Positions 37,485 through 45,680 are shown, counted from the stretch's first letter. The stretch: 64,000 bases of DNA from an uncultured Clostridia bacterium (GCA_944333055.1 CALVKT010000013.1:1-64000); one strand, 5' to 3'. Notes: generated by a model from the letters alone, not told the origin. Numbers and translations are program-made.

Positions 37485-39262
37485 CGGAAAAGTGGAAGAA
37501 AAAGGCACGGCTGTTGGCGCATCATCTGCGCCCGGCCGCGTCCGCGCTGTGCGCGGGCGTGCTGGCCGCCATGCTGGCGACGCTGCTGCGCACGGCGTTC
37601 ACGCAGGTGATCCGCTTTGCGGTGGACGGCGTGCTGCTGGGCGACGTCTCCGACCTGCCGGCGTTTGCGCAGGCGCTTGACACGCCGTCGCTCCTGGGCG
37701 CGGCGTGCGCGCTGGCGGTCGTGATCGCGCTGGCGGAGTTTGCCGTCAGCTACGTGCAGGACGTGAGCCTGCCCAAGGGCTCGGAGCGCTTTGTCAAGTC
37801 GCTGCGCGACGCGCTCTACAGCCGCATACAGCGCCTGCCCTACGGCTGGCACGTGCAAAACAGCACGGGCGACATCATCCAGCGCTGCACGTCGGACGTG
37901 GAGGTCGTGCGCACGTTCGTGATGGATCAGCTGCTCGACCTGCTCAGCACGCTGTTTCTTCTGGTCGTCTACATGGCGGTCATGTTCACGATGAACGTGC
38001 CCATGTCGCTGCTGGCGTTTGCGTTCGTGCCGGTCATCCTCGGCTATTCGGCGGTGTTCTACAGCCGCGTGTCCGTCAAGTACCGCGAGGCGGACGAGGC
38101 GGAGGGCGCGCTCTCCACCGTCGTGCAGGAGAATTTGACGGGCGTGCGCGTGGTGCGCGCGTTCGGCCGGGAGCGCGGCGAGCTGGAGAAATTCCGCGAG
38201 AAGAACAACCGCTACACCGACATCTGGCTGCATCTGGGCGACTGGCTCTCCGCGTTCTGGACGCTGGGCGACATGATGAGCATCATCCAGGTGTTCGCCA
38301 TCGTCGTGCTGGGCGTGCACATGTGCGTGGCGGGGGAGATCACGCTGGGCGTGTACCTGGCGTTCGTCAGCTACACGCGCCAGCTCACGTGGCCGGTGCG
38401 CCGCCTCGGCCGCGTCATCTCGGAGATGAGCAAGGCCGGCGTGTCCATCGACCGCCTGCTCTACATTCTGGAATCCGAGGAGGAGCAGCCCGTGCAGGCG
38501 CCCAGGCAGGCCGACCTGCACGGCGAGATTCGCTTTGAGCACGTGTCGTTCGCCTATGAGGAGAAGGCCGTGCTGCGCGACGTCAGCTTTGCCATCGGCG
38601 GCGGGCAGACGCTGGGCATATTCGGTGGGACGGGCAGCGGAAAGAGCACCATCGCGCTGCTGCTCTCCCGGCTCTACGACCCGGACGCGGGCCGCATCAC
38701 CATCGGCGGCGTGGACGTGCGGGACATCGACCTGCGCGCGCTGCGCCGCGGCGTGGGCGTGGTCTTGCAGGAGCCGTTCCTCTTCTCGCGCACGCTGGCG
38801 GAGAACATCGCCATCGCCTGCGAGGGGGCCGCGCAGGCGGACGTGCGGTGGGCCGCGCAGGAGGCGTGCCTGGATGCGTCGGTCGGCGAGTTCGTGGACG
38901 GCTATGAGACGGTCGTCGGCGAGCGCGGCGTGACGCTCTCCGGCGGGCAGAAGCAGCGCGTGGCCATCGCGCGCACGCTGCTCTCCGGTGCGCCGGTCAT
39001 GGTCTTTGACGACGCGCTCTCCGCCGTGGACGCCAAGACCGACGAGGCCATCCGCACGCATCTGCGTCAGGCGGCGGGCGGCGCGACGCTGATCCTCATC
39101 GCGCACCGCGTGGCGACGCTGATGCAGGCGGACAGGATCATCGTGCTGGAGGACGGGCAGATCGTGGAATCGGGCGCGCCAGAGGCGCTGCTTGCGCAGG
39201 GCGGCATATTTGCCCGCGCGGCGCGCATGCAGGCGGTGACGGGAGAGGAGGCGGACGCATGA
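37481..39262 (+). CDS. Heterodimeric ABC exporter subunit with degenerate ATP site
   Basis: A 593-residue half-transporter: six membrane segments in residues ~20-300, then an ATPase domain with Walker A FGGTGSGKST, Q-loop LQEPFLFS, a canonical signature LSGGQKQ and Walker B VMVFDDALSAVD. Residue 511 is Asp where the catalytic Glu should be, so this subunit contributes the non-hydrolysing site. It overlaps its partner by 4 bp. Such pairs (TM287/288, BmrCD type) export drugs, lipids or peptides; the substrate is unknown. The TTG start overlaps the phosphorylase stop. Confidence 0.92.
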   Translation: MTEKWKKKARLLAHHLRPAASALCAGVLAAMLATLLRTAFTQVIRFAVDGVLLGDVSDLPAFAQALDTPSLLGAACALAVVIALAEFAVSYVQDVSLPKGSERFVKSLRDALYSRIQRLPYGWHVQNSTGDIIQRCTSDVEVVRTFVMDQLLDLLSTLFLLVVYMAVMFTMNVPMSLLAFAFVPVILGYSAVFYSRVSVKYREADEAEGALSTVVQENLTGVRVVRAFGRERGELEKFREKNNRYTDIWLHLGDWLSAFWTLGDMMSIIQVFAIVVLGVHMCVAGEITLGVYLAFVSYTRQLTWPVRRLGRVISEMSKAGVSIDRLLYILESEEEQPVQAPRQADLHGEIRFEHVSFAYEEKAVLRDVSFAIGGGQTLGIFGGTGSGKSTIALLLSRLYDPDAGRITIGGVDVRDIDLRALRRGVGVVLQEPFLFSRTLAENIAIACEGAAQADVRWAAQEACLDASVGEFVDGYETVVGERGVTLSGGQKQRVAIARTLLSGAPVMVFDDALSAVDAKTDEAIRTHLRQAAGGATLILIAHRVATLMQADRIIVLEDGQIVESGAPEALLAQGGIFARAARMQAVTGEEADA

Positions 39263-41064
39263 GCGAAAAGCAGGCGTCGTTTTCCCTGACGCCGTTTCGA
39301 CAGCTGATGCCGGTCATCCGCCGCCACGGCTGGCCGCTGTTTCTGGCGATCGCCACGAACGTGCTGCTGGCGGGCATCGATCTGATCATTCCGCTGCTGC
39401 AGAGCCGCGCGGTCGATCGCTTCATCCTCAACGGCACGCTGGAGGGGTTCGGCGGGTATCTGGCGCAGTATCTGCTGCTCATGGCGGCGGAGTTGGCGCT
39501 GCTGCTCGTCTACTTCAAGAGCTGCATGAAGACGGAGATGTGCATCGGCCGCGACCTCAAGGAGGCGTGCTTTGTCAACCTGCAAAGGCTGAGCATCGAC
39601 TACTACAACGTCACCAGCGCGGGGCACAGCCTCTCGCGCGTGATGAGCGACACGGACCGCATCGCGGCCGCCGCCGCGTGGACGTTCCCCAACGTCATCT
39701 GGGCGCTGGCCTACATCCCCGGCGTGTATGCCGTGCTGCTCTCCCAGCACGCGGGGCTGGCGCTGACGATGGTCGTGCTCGCGCCCGTCGTGGCGGCGCT
39801 GACGGTATTCTTTCAAAAGCGTCTGATCGCGCTCAACCGCGAGGTGCGCGCACAGCATTCGAAGATCACCGCCGGATACAACGAGGGCATCATGGGCGCC
39901 AAGACGAGCAAGACGCTGGCGCTGGAGGACAGGCTGTGCGCCGAGTTTGAGCGTACCACGTCGCGCATGGCGCAGGCGGGCATCGCCCACGGGCGCATGC
40001 GCGCGATCTATGTGCCGCTCATCGTGCTCTGCGGCACGCTGGCGGCCAGCGCGACGCTTGGGCTGGGCGGCAATCTGGTGCTCTCCGGCGGGCTGAGCAT
40101 CGGCGTGCTCAGCGCGTTTATGACGTATGCGCTGAGCCTCTTCCAGCTCTTCCGGCAGATGGCGACGTTCATCTCCCAGCTCATTTCCTTGCAGGCGAAC
40201 GTGGAGCGCGTGGCGGAGCTGATGCACAGAAAACCGACCGTGACGGACAGGCCGGATGTCGTGGACACATACGGCGACTGCTTTGCGCCCAGGACGGAAA
40301 ACTGGGAGGAAATGCGCGGAGAGGTCGCCTTTGAGGATGTCTCCTTCCACTATACGCAGGGCGGGGAAGAGGTGCTGCGCCACGTCAACCTGCACGTGCC
40401 CGCCGGCACGTCGGTGGCGCTGGTGGGCGAGACGGGCGCGGGCAAGAGCACGATGGTCAACCTCGTGTGCCGCTTCTTTGAGCCGACGGGCGGCCGCGTG
40501 CTCATCGACGGGCGCGACGCACGGGAACGCAGCCAGCTCTGGCTGCACAGCCACATCGGCTACGTCCTGCAGGAGCCGCATCTGTTCTCCGGCACGATCC
40601 GCGAGAACATCCGCTACGGCAGGCCGGAGGCTTCGGACGCCGAGGTGGAGGCGGCGGCGCGCGCGGTGAACGTGGACAGGATCGCGCAGAAGCTGCCCAG
40701 AGGCTACGATACGGACGTCGGCGAGTGCGGCGACAAGCTCTCCACCGGCGAAAAGCAGCTCATCTCCTTTGCACGCGCGCTGCTGGCCAGGCCTGCGATC
40801 TTCGTGCTCGACGAGGCGACCAGCTCCGTGGACACGCAGACCGAGCAGATGATTCAGCAGGCGACCGCGACGCTGATGCGGGGCACGACGTCCTTCATCA
40901 TCGCGCACCGGCTTTCGACCGTGCGCCAGGCGGACGTGATTCTGGTCATCGACCGCGGCGGCATCGTGGAGCAGGGCACGCATGAGGAACTGCTCGCGGC
41001 GGGCGGCGCGTATCACGCGCTCTACACCACGCAGTTCAGCAAGCAGGCGCGCCAAGACGCGTAA
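39259..41064 (+). CDS. Heterodimeric ABC exporter subunit with catalytic Walker B
   Basis: A 601-residue half-transporter with an N-terminal six-helix membrane domain and an ATPase domain: Walker A VGETGAGKSTMVN, Q-loop LQEPHLFSG, a non-standard signature LSTGEKQ and an intact Walker B FVLDEATSSVD. The defects are complementary to those of the upstream subunit, so the pair forms one active site (this Walker A/B with LSGGQ of the partner) and one degenerate site. A repeat and a terminator follow. Confidence 0.93.
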   Translation: MSEKQASFSLTPFRQLMPVIRRHGWPLFLAIATNVLLAGIDLIIPLLQSRAVDRFILNGTLEGFGGYLAQYLLLMAAELALLLVYFKSCMKTEMCIGRDLKEACFVNLQRLSIDYYNVTSAGHSLSRVMSDTDRIAAAAAWTFPNVIWALAYIPGVYAVLLSQHAGLALTMVVLAPVVAALTVFFQKRLIALNREVRAQHSKITAGYNEGIMGAKTSKTLALEDRLCAEFERTTSRMAQAGIAHGRMRAIYVPLIVLCGTLAASATLGLGGNLVLSGGLSIGVLSAFMTYALSLFQLFRQMATFISQLISLQANVERVAELMHRKPTVTDRPDVVDTYGDCFAPRTENWEEMRGEVAFEDVSFHYTQGGEEVLRHVNLHVPAGTSVALVGETGAGKSTMVNLVCRFFEPTGGRVLIDGRDARERSQLWLHSHIGYVLQEPHLFSGTIRENIRYGRPEASDAEVEAAARAVNVDRIAQKLPRGYDTDVGECGDKLSTGEKQLISFARALLARPAIFVLDEATSSVDTQTEQMIQQATATLMRGTTSFIIAHRLSTVRQADVILVIDRGGIVEQGTHEELLAAGGAYHALYTTQFSKQARQDA

Positions 41065-41112
41065 AGCCGCCGCGAAGCGAGCGTGGGGTCAAGGGGGCAA
41101 CTTCCTTGCGGG
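41063..41112. repeat. Intergenic repeat copy B (inverted relative to 13490-13555)
   Basis: Read on the - strand, this segment contains CCCCTTGACCCCACGCTCG and CTTCGCGGCGGCTTT, closely matching the stretch after ddl with small indels. Confidence 0.5.
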
Positions 41113-41221
41113 TTTCGGCGGCAGCCCCACGCACCGCATGCGCGCCCTTCCGAGGATCGCAGAGGAGCCGAAGGCGACAATTGCGATCCCGACCAGACCG
41201 TTCATCTTCCCCAAAAAAGAG

Positions 41222-41258
41222 CCGCAGTGCCGGTCCAATCCGGAACACTGCGGTTTTT
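41222..41258. terminator. Terminator between the ABC exporter and the XRE pseudogene
   Basis: CCGCAGTG (41222-41229) pairs with CACTGCGG (41246-41253), followed by T5. A residues on the left side allow use from the - strand as well. Confidence 0.8.
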
Positions 41259-41283
41259 CTGTTTCATGCATGCGCCAATCGCT

Positions 41284-41521
41284 TCACTTGATCTCCTGCT
41301 CCAGATCGTCAAACAGGTCGCAGTCAAAGAACGCGCGCAGGCTGATGTCCGGCCCGTCGCAGATCTTCTTGATGGATACGACGCCGGGATTTTGGCTCTT
41401 CTCGTTGAGCATGCTGTAGACCGTGGAGGGCGGCATGCCGGCCAGATCGGCCGTTGACCGCAATGTTCCGCTCTGCACAAAGATCCAGAATCCGCCTGGC
41501 GACGGCTTCCTTTGCCTGCAT
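41284..41521 (-). pseudogene. XRE-type regulator broken by a frameshift
   Basis: Two overlapping - strand frames together give a typical small regulator: QAKEAVARRILDLCAERNIAVN in one frame, then ADLAGMPPSTVYSMLNEKSQ, NPGVVSIKKICDG and AFFDCDLFDDLEQEIK in another. The break lies near 41450-41456; comparison with the usual N-A-L-A spacing suggests about five bases lost. A GGAGG site is 7 nt before the ATG at 41521. The second frame alone lacks helix 1. A sequencing or assembly error is possible. Confidence 0.75.
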
Positions 41522-41828
41522 GCGCATTCCTCCCTGCAATCGTTCACATGCTCAGTGTAACCAGATCTACGATTTGTCGTATGGGATATATCGCATATCT
41601 GCGTGCGACGCGCTGTAATTACGATATATTCCATATCGGAGGGCATGCTATGGGGGCCGTACATGCTCTGGCCATCGCGCGGCGGAACGATTGGATGCCG
41701 GCGCAGTCGGACTGCGTGCTCGCCTATGTGACGCGGCGGCGCGTCCCGGTTTGTGCGCAAGGCCGCCCGGCGGGGGAAGCGCGTTGTGCATATTGCGAAG
41801 GGCGCCGCAAAAAGCGGAAAACCCGCTC
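41522..41828. other. Intergenic region between XRE pseudogene and thrS promoter
   Basis: This stretch contains the operator-like repeats and one possible small reading frame (41650-41832). I see no other gene. Confidence 0.5.
41585..41637. promoter_or_regulatory. Pair of operator-like inverted repeats
   Basis: GATATATCGCATATC (41585-41599) and GATATATTCCATATC (41623-41637) are two copies of GATAT-N5-ATATC, 38 bp apart. They lie between the XRE pseudogene and a possible divergent small gene, as expected for an autoregulated repressor. Confidence 0.5.
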
Positions 41829-41832
41829 TTGA
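41650..41832 (+). CDS. Possible small ORF (60 aa), weak support
   Basis: The ATG at 41650 has CGGAGGG 6 nt upstream and opens a 60-codon frame (MGAVHALAIARRNDW… ending GRRKKRKTRS) with four cysteines and a basic tail. It is divergent from the XRE pseudogene and shares the operator-like repeats. No homology is recognised, and high GC alone can keep such a frame open. It ends at the thrS promoter. Confidence 0.25.
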   Translation: MGAVHALAIARRNDWMPAQSDCVLAYVTRRRVPVCAQGRPAGEARCAYCEGRRKKRKTRS

Positions 41833-41857
41833 CTTTTGCGTCGCGCGGCGCTATAAT
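41829..41857 (+). promoter_or_regulatory. Promoter of the T-box-thrS transcript
   Basis: TTGACT (41829-41834) and TATAAT (41852-41857) are 17 bp apart. Confidence 0.85.
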
Positions 41858-41864
41858 GCCGGTA

Positions 41865-42081
41865 TCCGACATGACGAAGAAGAGTAACCCCGTCAGGCAG
41901 GGCCAAAGAGAGATGCGCCGCCGGCTGAAAGCGCATCGCCCATGCGACGAGGCGAAGACCACCTTCCGATCGGATCGCGAGGCGCGCGATACAGCGGCAA
42001 AGAGCACCAATCAGGGTGGAACCACGGGCAGAGATGATCCGCTCGTCCCTCGAACACGTATCGAAGGGACGAGCGTTTTTT
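41865..42081 (+). ncRNA. T-box riboswitch for threonyl-tRNA synthetase
   Basis: The leader contains the T-box sequence AGGGTGGAACCACGG at 42013-42027, which base-pairs with the NCCA end of uncharged tRNA, and ends in an intrinsic terminator (42040-42081). Upstream it has an AAAGAGAG segment with a GATGCG/CGCATC hairpin. A GAAGACCA string at 41954-41961 fits the specifier-loop pattern, with ACC (Thr) at 41958-41960 as candidate specifier codon. Uncharged tRNA-Thr would favour the antiterminator and raise thrS expression. Confidence 0.92.
42040..42081 (+). terminator. T-box-controlled terminator upstream of thrS
   Basis: CGCTCGTCCCT pairs with AGGGACGAGCG (extended by TCGA pairing with one bulge), followed by a T6 run at 42076-42081. 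Confidence 0.9.
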
Positions 42082-42117
42082 CGTCCCAGGACGACAGGGA
42101 AAGTGAGGCAGACAACG

Positions 42118-43917
42118 ATGAAAGTGATCTACAGCGACGGCAGCGTGGCCGAGTGCCCGCAGGAGGAAGAGCTCCACGTCATCCGCCACACGGCGGCGCA
42201 CATCCTGGCGCAGGCGGTCAAGCGTCTGTATCCGCAGGCGCATTTTGCCTACGGCCCGGCGACCGAGAACGGGTTTTACTACGACGTCGATCTGGGCGAT
42301 GTGAAGCTCGCCGAGGGCGACCTGCCCGCCATCGAGGCGGAGATGCAGAAGATCGTCAAGGAGAACCTGCCGGTCAGGCCGTTCGTGCTCCCGCGCGAGG
42401 AGGCGATCCGGCTCATGCAGGAGCGCGGCGAGGTCTACAAGGTGGAGCACATCGGCGACCTTGAGCCGGACGCGGTGCTCAGCTTCTATCAGCAGGGCGA
42501 CTACATCGACATGTGCGTCGGCCCGCACCTGTGCTATACGAAGGCGCTCAAGGCGTTCAAGCTGACCGCCATCTCCGGCGCGTACTGGAAGAACGACAAG
42601 AACAACAAGATGCTCGTGCGCATCTACGGCACGGCCTTTGCAAGCAAGGAGGCACTCGCCGAGCAGATGACCGCGCTGGAGGAGGCCAAAAAGCGCGACC
42701 ACAACAAGCTCGGCCGCGAGCTGGAGTACTTCACCACCGTCGATGTGATCGGTCAGGGCCTGCCCATCATCCTGCCCAAGGGCGCGCGCGTCATGCAGAT
42801 TCTGCAGCGCTGGATCGAGGACGAGGAGCAGAAGCGCGGCTATCTGCCCACCCGCACGCCGCTGATGGCCAAGCGCGAGCTCTACAAGATCTCCGGCCAC
42901 TGGGATCACTATCTCGACGGCATGTTCGTTCTGGGCGACCCGAACGACGAGACGAAGGAATGCTTTGCGCTGCGCCCGATGACCTGTCCGTTCCAGTATC
43001 AGGCGTACCTCAACCGCATGCGCTCCTACCGCGATCTGCCGCTGCGCTATGCGGAGAATTCCACGCTCTTTCGCAATGAGGACTCCGGCGAGATGCACGG
43101 CCTGATCCGCGTGCGCCAGTTCACCATCACCGAGGGCCATCTGGTGCTGCGCCCGGATCAGCTGGAGGCGGAGTTCAAGGGCTGCCTGGAGCTGGCCAAG
43201 TACGTGCTGGACACGCTGGGCATGCTGGAGCACTGCACGTTCCGCTTCTCCCAGTGGGACCCGGAGAACCCGAAGAACAAGTACGAGGGCACGGCCGAGC
43301 AGTGGAACGAGGCGCAGACCGTCATGGGCAGAATTCTCGACCATCTGGGCGTGGAATACACCGTGGGCATCGACGAGGCGGCGTTCTACGGCCCGAAGCT
43401 CGACATTCAGTACAAGAACGTGTTCGGCAAGGAGGACACGATCGTCACCATTCAGATCGACATGCTGCTGGCCGAGAAGTTCGGCATGGAGTACATCGAC
43501 CGGGACGGCCAGAAGAAGACCCCGTACATCATCCACCGCACGTCCATGGGCTGCTACGAGCGCACGCTGGCCTACCTCATCGAGCTCTACGCCGGCGCGC
43601 TGCCGACGTGGATGGCTCCGACGCAGGTGAAGATCATGACGATCACCGAGCGCGGCGACGACTGGGCGCGCGCGGTGGAGGCGGCGCTGCTCGCCCGCGG
43701 CATCCGCGTGGAGCTGGACGTGCGCAACGAGAAGATCGGCTTCAAGATCCGTCAGGCGCAGGCCGAGAAGGTGCCCTACATGGTCATCGTCGGCGACAAG
43801 GAGGCCGAGGCGAAGGCCGTGGCCGTGCGCAACCGCAAGGAGGGCGATCTGGGCACGATGCCGCTTGCGGACTTCATCGAACGGATCGAAGAGGAGATTC
43901 GCACCAGGGCGCACTGA
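42118..43917 (+). CDS. thrS: Threonine--tRNA ligase lacking the TGS domain
   Basis: A 599-residue class II synthetase charging tRNA-Thr. The protein starts only ~20 residues before the editing domain, whose zinc-type motif is RHTAAHILAQA (His24, His28) with DMCVGPH later; the ~60-residue N-terminal TGS domain of most bacterial ThrRS is absent. The catalytic core (TRTPLMAKRELYKISGHWDHY, RPMTCPFQY, HRTSMGCYERTLAYLIE) and the anticodon-binding domain are complete. GTGAGG precedes the ATG at 42118. Expression is T-box controlled. Confidence 0.95.
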   Translation: MKVIYSDGSVAECPQEEELHVIRHTAAHILAQAVKRLYPQAHFAYGPATENGFYYDVDLGDVKLAEGDLPAIEAEMQKIVKENLPVRPFVLPREEAIRLMQERGEVYKVEHIGDLEPDAVLSFYQQGDYIDMCVGPHLCYTKALKAFKLTAISGAYWKNDKNNKMLVRIYGTAFASKEALAEQMTALEEAKKRDHNKLGRELEYFTTVDVIGQGLPIILPKGARVMQILQRWIEDEEQKRGYLPTRTPLMAKRELYKISGHWDHYLDGMFVLGDPNDETKECFALRPMTCPFQYQAYLNRMRSYRDLPLRYAENSTLFRNEDSGEMHGLIRVRQFTITEGHLVLRPDQLEAEFKGCLELAKYVLDTLGMLEHCTFRFSQWDPENPKNKYEGTAEQWNEAQTVMGRILDHLGVEYTVGIDEAAFYGPKLDIQYKNVFGKEDTIVTIQIDMLLAEKFGMEYIDRDGQKKTPYIIHRTSMGCYERTLAYLIELYAGALPTWMAPTQVKIMTITERGDDWARAVEAALLARGIRVELDVRNEKIGFKIRQAQAEKVPYMVIVGDKEAEAKAVAVRNRKEGDLGTMPLADFIERIEEEIRTRAH

Positions 43918-43977
43918 GAGCGCGCCTGCGGCCCTTGAAAAAACCGGGCAAAACGGCCATTAGATGCGAAAAAACGC

Positions 43978-44006
43978 TTGACAAACGGGCGGCTTTGTCG
44001 TATGAT
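43978..44006 (+). promoter_or_regulatory. Promoter of infC-rpmI-rplT
   Basis: A perfect TTGACA (43978-43983) and TATGAT (44001-44006) are 17 bp apart, leaving a ~155-nt leader before infC. Confidence 0.85.
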
Positions 44007-44095
44007 ATCCCAGTACGAAGTAGAAGCCGCCCGCTTCTCGCCCGGCGCGACTGCGTAGCCGCGGCACATGGCATCCTTGTTTTGTTGTGTTCAGG

Positions 44096-44123
44096 GAGCG
44101 GGTATGCTTGCCCGCTCTTTTTT
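44096..44123 (+). terminator. Attenuator in the infC leader
   Basis: GAGCGGG (44096-44102) pairs with CCCGCTC (44111-44117) followed by T6. A terminator inside the leader of infC-rpmI-rplT is the hallmark of the L20 autoregulatory leader of Bacillota. The L20-binding part itself was not modelled. Confidence 0.75.
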
Positions 44124-44167
44124 GTGCGTTCGCACAAAGACCCAAATGGAGGTGTATCGCAAACCGT

Positions 44168-44710
44168 ATGGCAGTAGATCTGATGATGAACGAGGAAATC
44201 CGCGACCGCGAGGTGCGAGTGATCGACCAGAACGGCGAACAGCAGGGCGTCATGCCGATCCGCAGAGCGCTTGAACTGGCCGAAGAGGCGGGGCTTGATC
44301 TGGTGAAGATTGTGCCCGGCGCCAAGCCGCCGGTCTGCAAGCTGATGGACTACGACAAGTACCGTTACGAGCAGGCCAAGAAGGAACGCGAGATCCGCAA
44401 GAATCAGAAGGTCGTCTCCATCAAGGAAGTGCAGCTTTCCGCCACGATCGAGGAAAACGACATCCAGACCAAGGCGAAGGCGGCCATTCGCTTCCTGCAA
44501 GGTGGAGATAAGGTCAAGGTTTCGATCCGCTTCCGCGGCCGTCAGATCACCCACCAGGAGATCGGCCTTGCGGTCATGCAGGATTTCGTCACCCGCGTGA
44601 AGGACGTGGCCAATGTGGAGAAGAAGCCGGCGACGGAGGGCCGCCACATGATCATGATCCTTGCGCCGAAGGACCCCAGCAAAGAAGCCAAGCAGGCTCC
44701 GAAACAGTAA
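44168..44710 (+). CDS. infC: Translation initiation factor IF-3
   Basis: A ~180-residue factor that keeps ribosomal subunits apart and checks the initiator tRNA. The N-terminal domain has [20 protein letters not shown], the linker is [13 protein letters not shown], and the C-terminal domain contains [18 protein letters not shown]. The start is uncertain: GGAGGTG (44148-44154) is ~15 nt from the ATG at 44168, unusually far, and only ~3 nt from an in-frame ATC at 44156. infC is known for rare AUU/AUC starts, so ATC is conceivable. Confidence 0.95.
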   Translation: MAVDLMMNEEIRDREVRVIDQNGEQQGVMPIRRALELAEEAGLDLVKIVPGAKPPVCKLMDYDKYRYEQAKKEREIRKNQKVVSIKEVQLSATIEENDIQTKAKAAIRFLQGGDKVKVSIRFRGRQITHQEIGLAVMQDFVTRVKDVANVEKKPATEGRHMIMILAPKDPSKEAKQAPKQ

Positions 44711-44735
44711 AGATCCTGAGAGGAGGATTTCCCTT

Positions 44736-44933
44736 ATGCCTAAGCAGAAAACCCATCGCGGCGCCGCCAAGCGTTTCAAACTGACCAAGCGTGGCCTCGT
44801 CAAGCGCGCCAAGGCCTACAAGCGTCACATCCTCAACAAGAAGACCCGCAAGACCAAGCGCAACCTGCGCCGCGCCGCGTACGTCTCCGAGTGCTACGCC
44901 GGCACCGTCAAGAAGCTCATCCCCTACAAGTAA
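44736..44933 (+). CDS. rpmI: Large ribosomal subunit protein L35
   Basis: A 65-residue basic protein starting [20 protein letters not shown] and ending [11 protein letters not shown], normal for L35. GAGAGGAGG precedes the ATG. It lies between infC and rplT in the standard order. Confidence 0.98.
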   Translation: MPKQKTHRGAAKRFKLTKRGLVKRAKAYKRHILNKKTRKTKRNLRRAAYVSECYAGTVKKLIPYK

Positions 44934-44964
44934 GCTACCAGCCAGCAAGGAGGTTCAATAAACC

Positions 44965-45315
44965 ATGGCAAGAATCAAAGCGGCAGTCAATGCCCATAAG
45001 AAGCGCAGGAAGATCATGAAGCTGGCGAAGGGCTACTATGGCGCCAAGTCCAAGCAGTATCGCGCCGCCAAGGAGCAGGTCGCCCGCTCCCTGCGTTATG
45101 CCTACATCGGCCGCAAGCTGCGCAAGCGCGACTTCCGTTCCCTGTGGATCACCCGCATCAACGCGGCTGCCCGCATCAACGGTATGTCCTACTCCAAGTT
45201 CATCTGCGGCCTCAAGAAGGCCGGCGTCGACCTCAACCGCAAGGTGCTCGCCGATCTGGCCGTCAACGACGCCGCGGCGTTTGCCAAGCTCGTGGAGATC
45301 GCCAAGAACGCCTGA
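44965..45315 (+). CDS. rplT: Large ribosomal subunit protein L20
   Basis: A 116-residue basic protein: [20 protein letters not shown] at the start, then [20 protein letters not shown] and the globular C-terminus. L20 nucleates 50S assembly and in Bacillota represses its own operon by binding the leader, which fits the attenuator at 44096. AAGGAGG precedes the ATG. Confidence 0.98.
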   Translation: MARIKAAVNAHKKRRKIMKLAKGYYGAKSKQYRAAKEQVARSLRYAYIGRKLRKRDFRSLWITRINAAARINGMSYSKFICGLKKAGVDLNRKVLADLAVNDAAAFAKLVEIAKNA

Positions 45316-45327
45316 TAGGCTTGATTA

Positions 45328-45353
45328 AGAGTCGGGTTCCCCGGCTCTTTTTT
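45328..45353 (+). terminator. Terminator of infC-rpmI-rplT
   Basis: AGAGTCGG (45328-45335) pairs with CCGGCTCT (45341-45348), one wobble, followed by a T6 run. Confidence 0.88.
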
Positions 45354-45432
45354 CGTTATGCAGGAAAGACACCGGCTCCGCCGGGGATTTACGATTTGCG
45401 CGGCTTTTTTGAACAGACGGAATCCGCAGGCC

Positions 45433-45461
45433 TTGACACAGGACAGCATATATTGTATAAT
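45433..45461 (+). promoter_or_regulatory. Consensus promoter of the structured leader and glycosyltransferase genes
   Basis: A perfect TTGACA (45433-45438) and a perfect TATAAT (45456-45461) are 17 bp apart. The first gene begins 219 bp later. Confidence 0.88.
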
Positions 45462-45467
45462 ATGGAT

Positions 45468-45623
45468 TATTCGATACAAATGGGGCTTACGGGCGTGGAT
45501 GAAAGGCAGCGTATTTCGAGACGAGGGCAGGGTTCGTGCCCTTTCGGCACCGCAAACACGGCACACAAGGCGCAGCGCATCCGTTTGAAATGGAAGGATG
45601 CGCTTGATTTGCGTCCTTTTTTT
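45468..45623 (+). ncRNA. Candidate structured leader RNA or small RNA of unassigned class
   Basis: The ~155-nt transcript between a consensus promoter and a T7 run (45617-45623) holds several hairpins: AGGGCA/TGCCCT near 45523-45542, alternative GTGCC/GGCAC pairing next to it, a 9-bp stem AGCGCATCC (45574-45582) with GGATGCGCT (45596-45604), and a terminator-like fold in which 45594-45603 instead pairs with 45611-45618 ahead of the T run. The last two exclude each other, as in an attenuator or riboswitch. I found no T-box, and no hallmark of tmRNA, SRP RNA, ZTP, c-di-GMP or c-di-AMP riboswitches. Confidence 0.5.
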
Positions 45624-45680
45624 GCGCTGTCCATGCGCAAGTGACGTAGCCCATCCACAGGAGGAACGAGGGGAGATCAT

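Noticed and set aside
45468..45623. Leader considered as tmRNA, SRP RNA, T-box, ZTP, c-di-GMP or c-di-AMP riboswitch
   Set aside because: None of the hallmark sequences of these classes could be found, and it is too short for tmRNA. It is kept only as an unassigned candidate.
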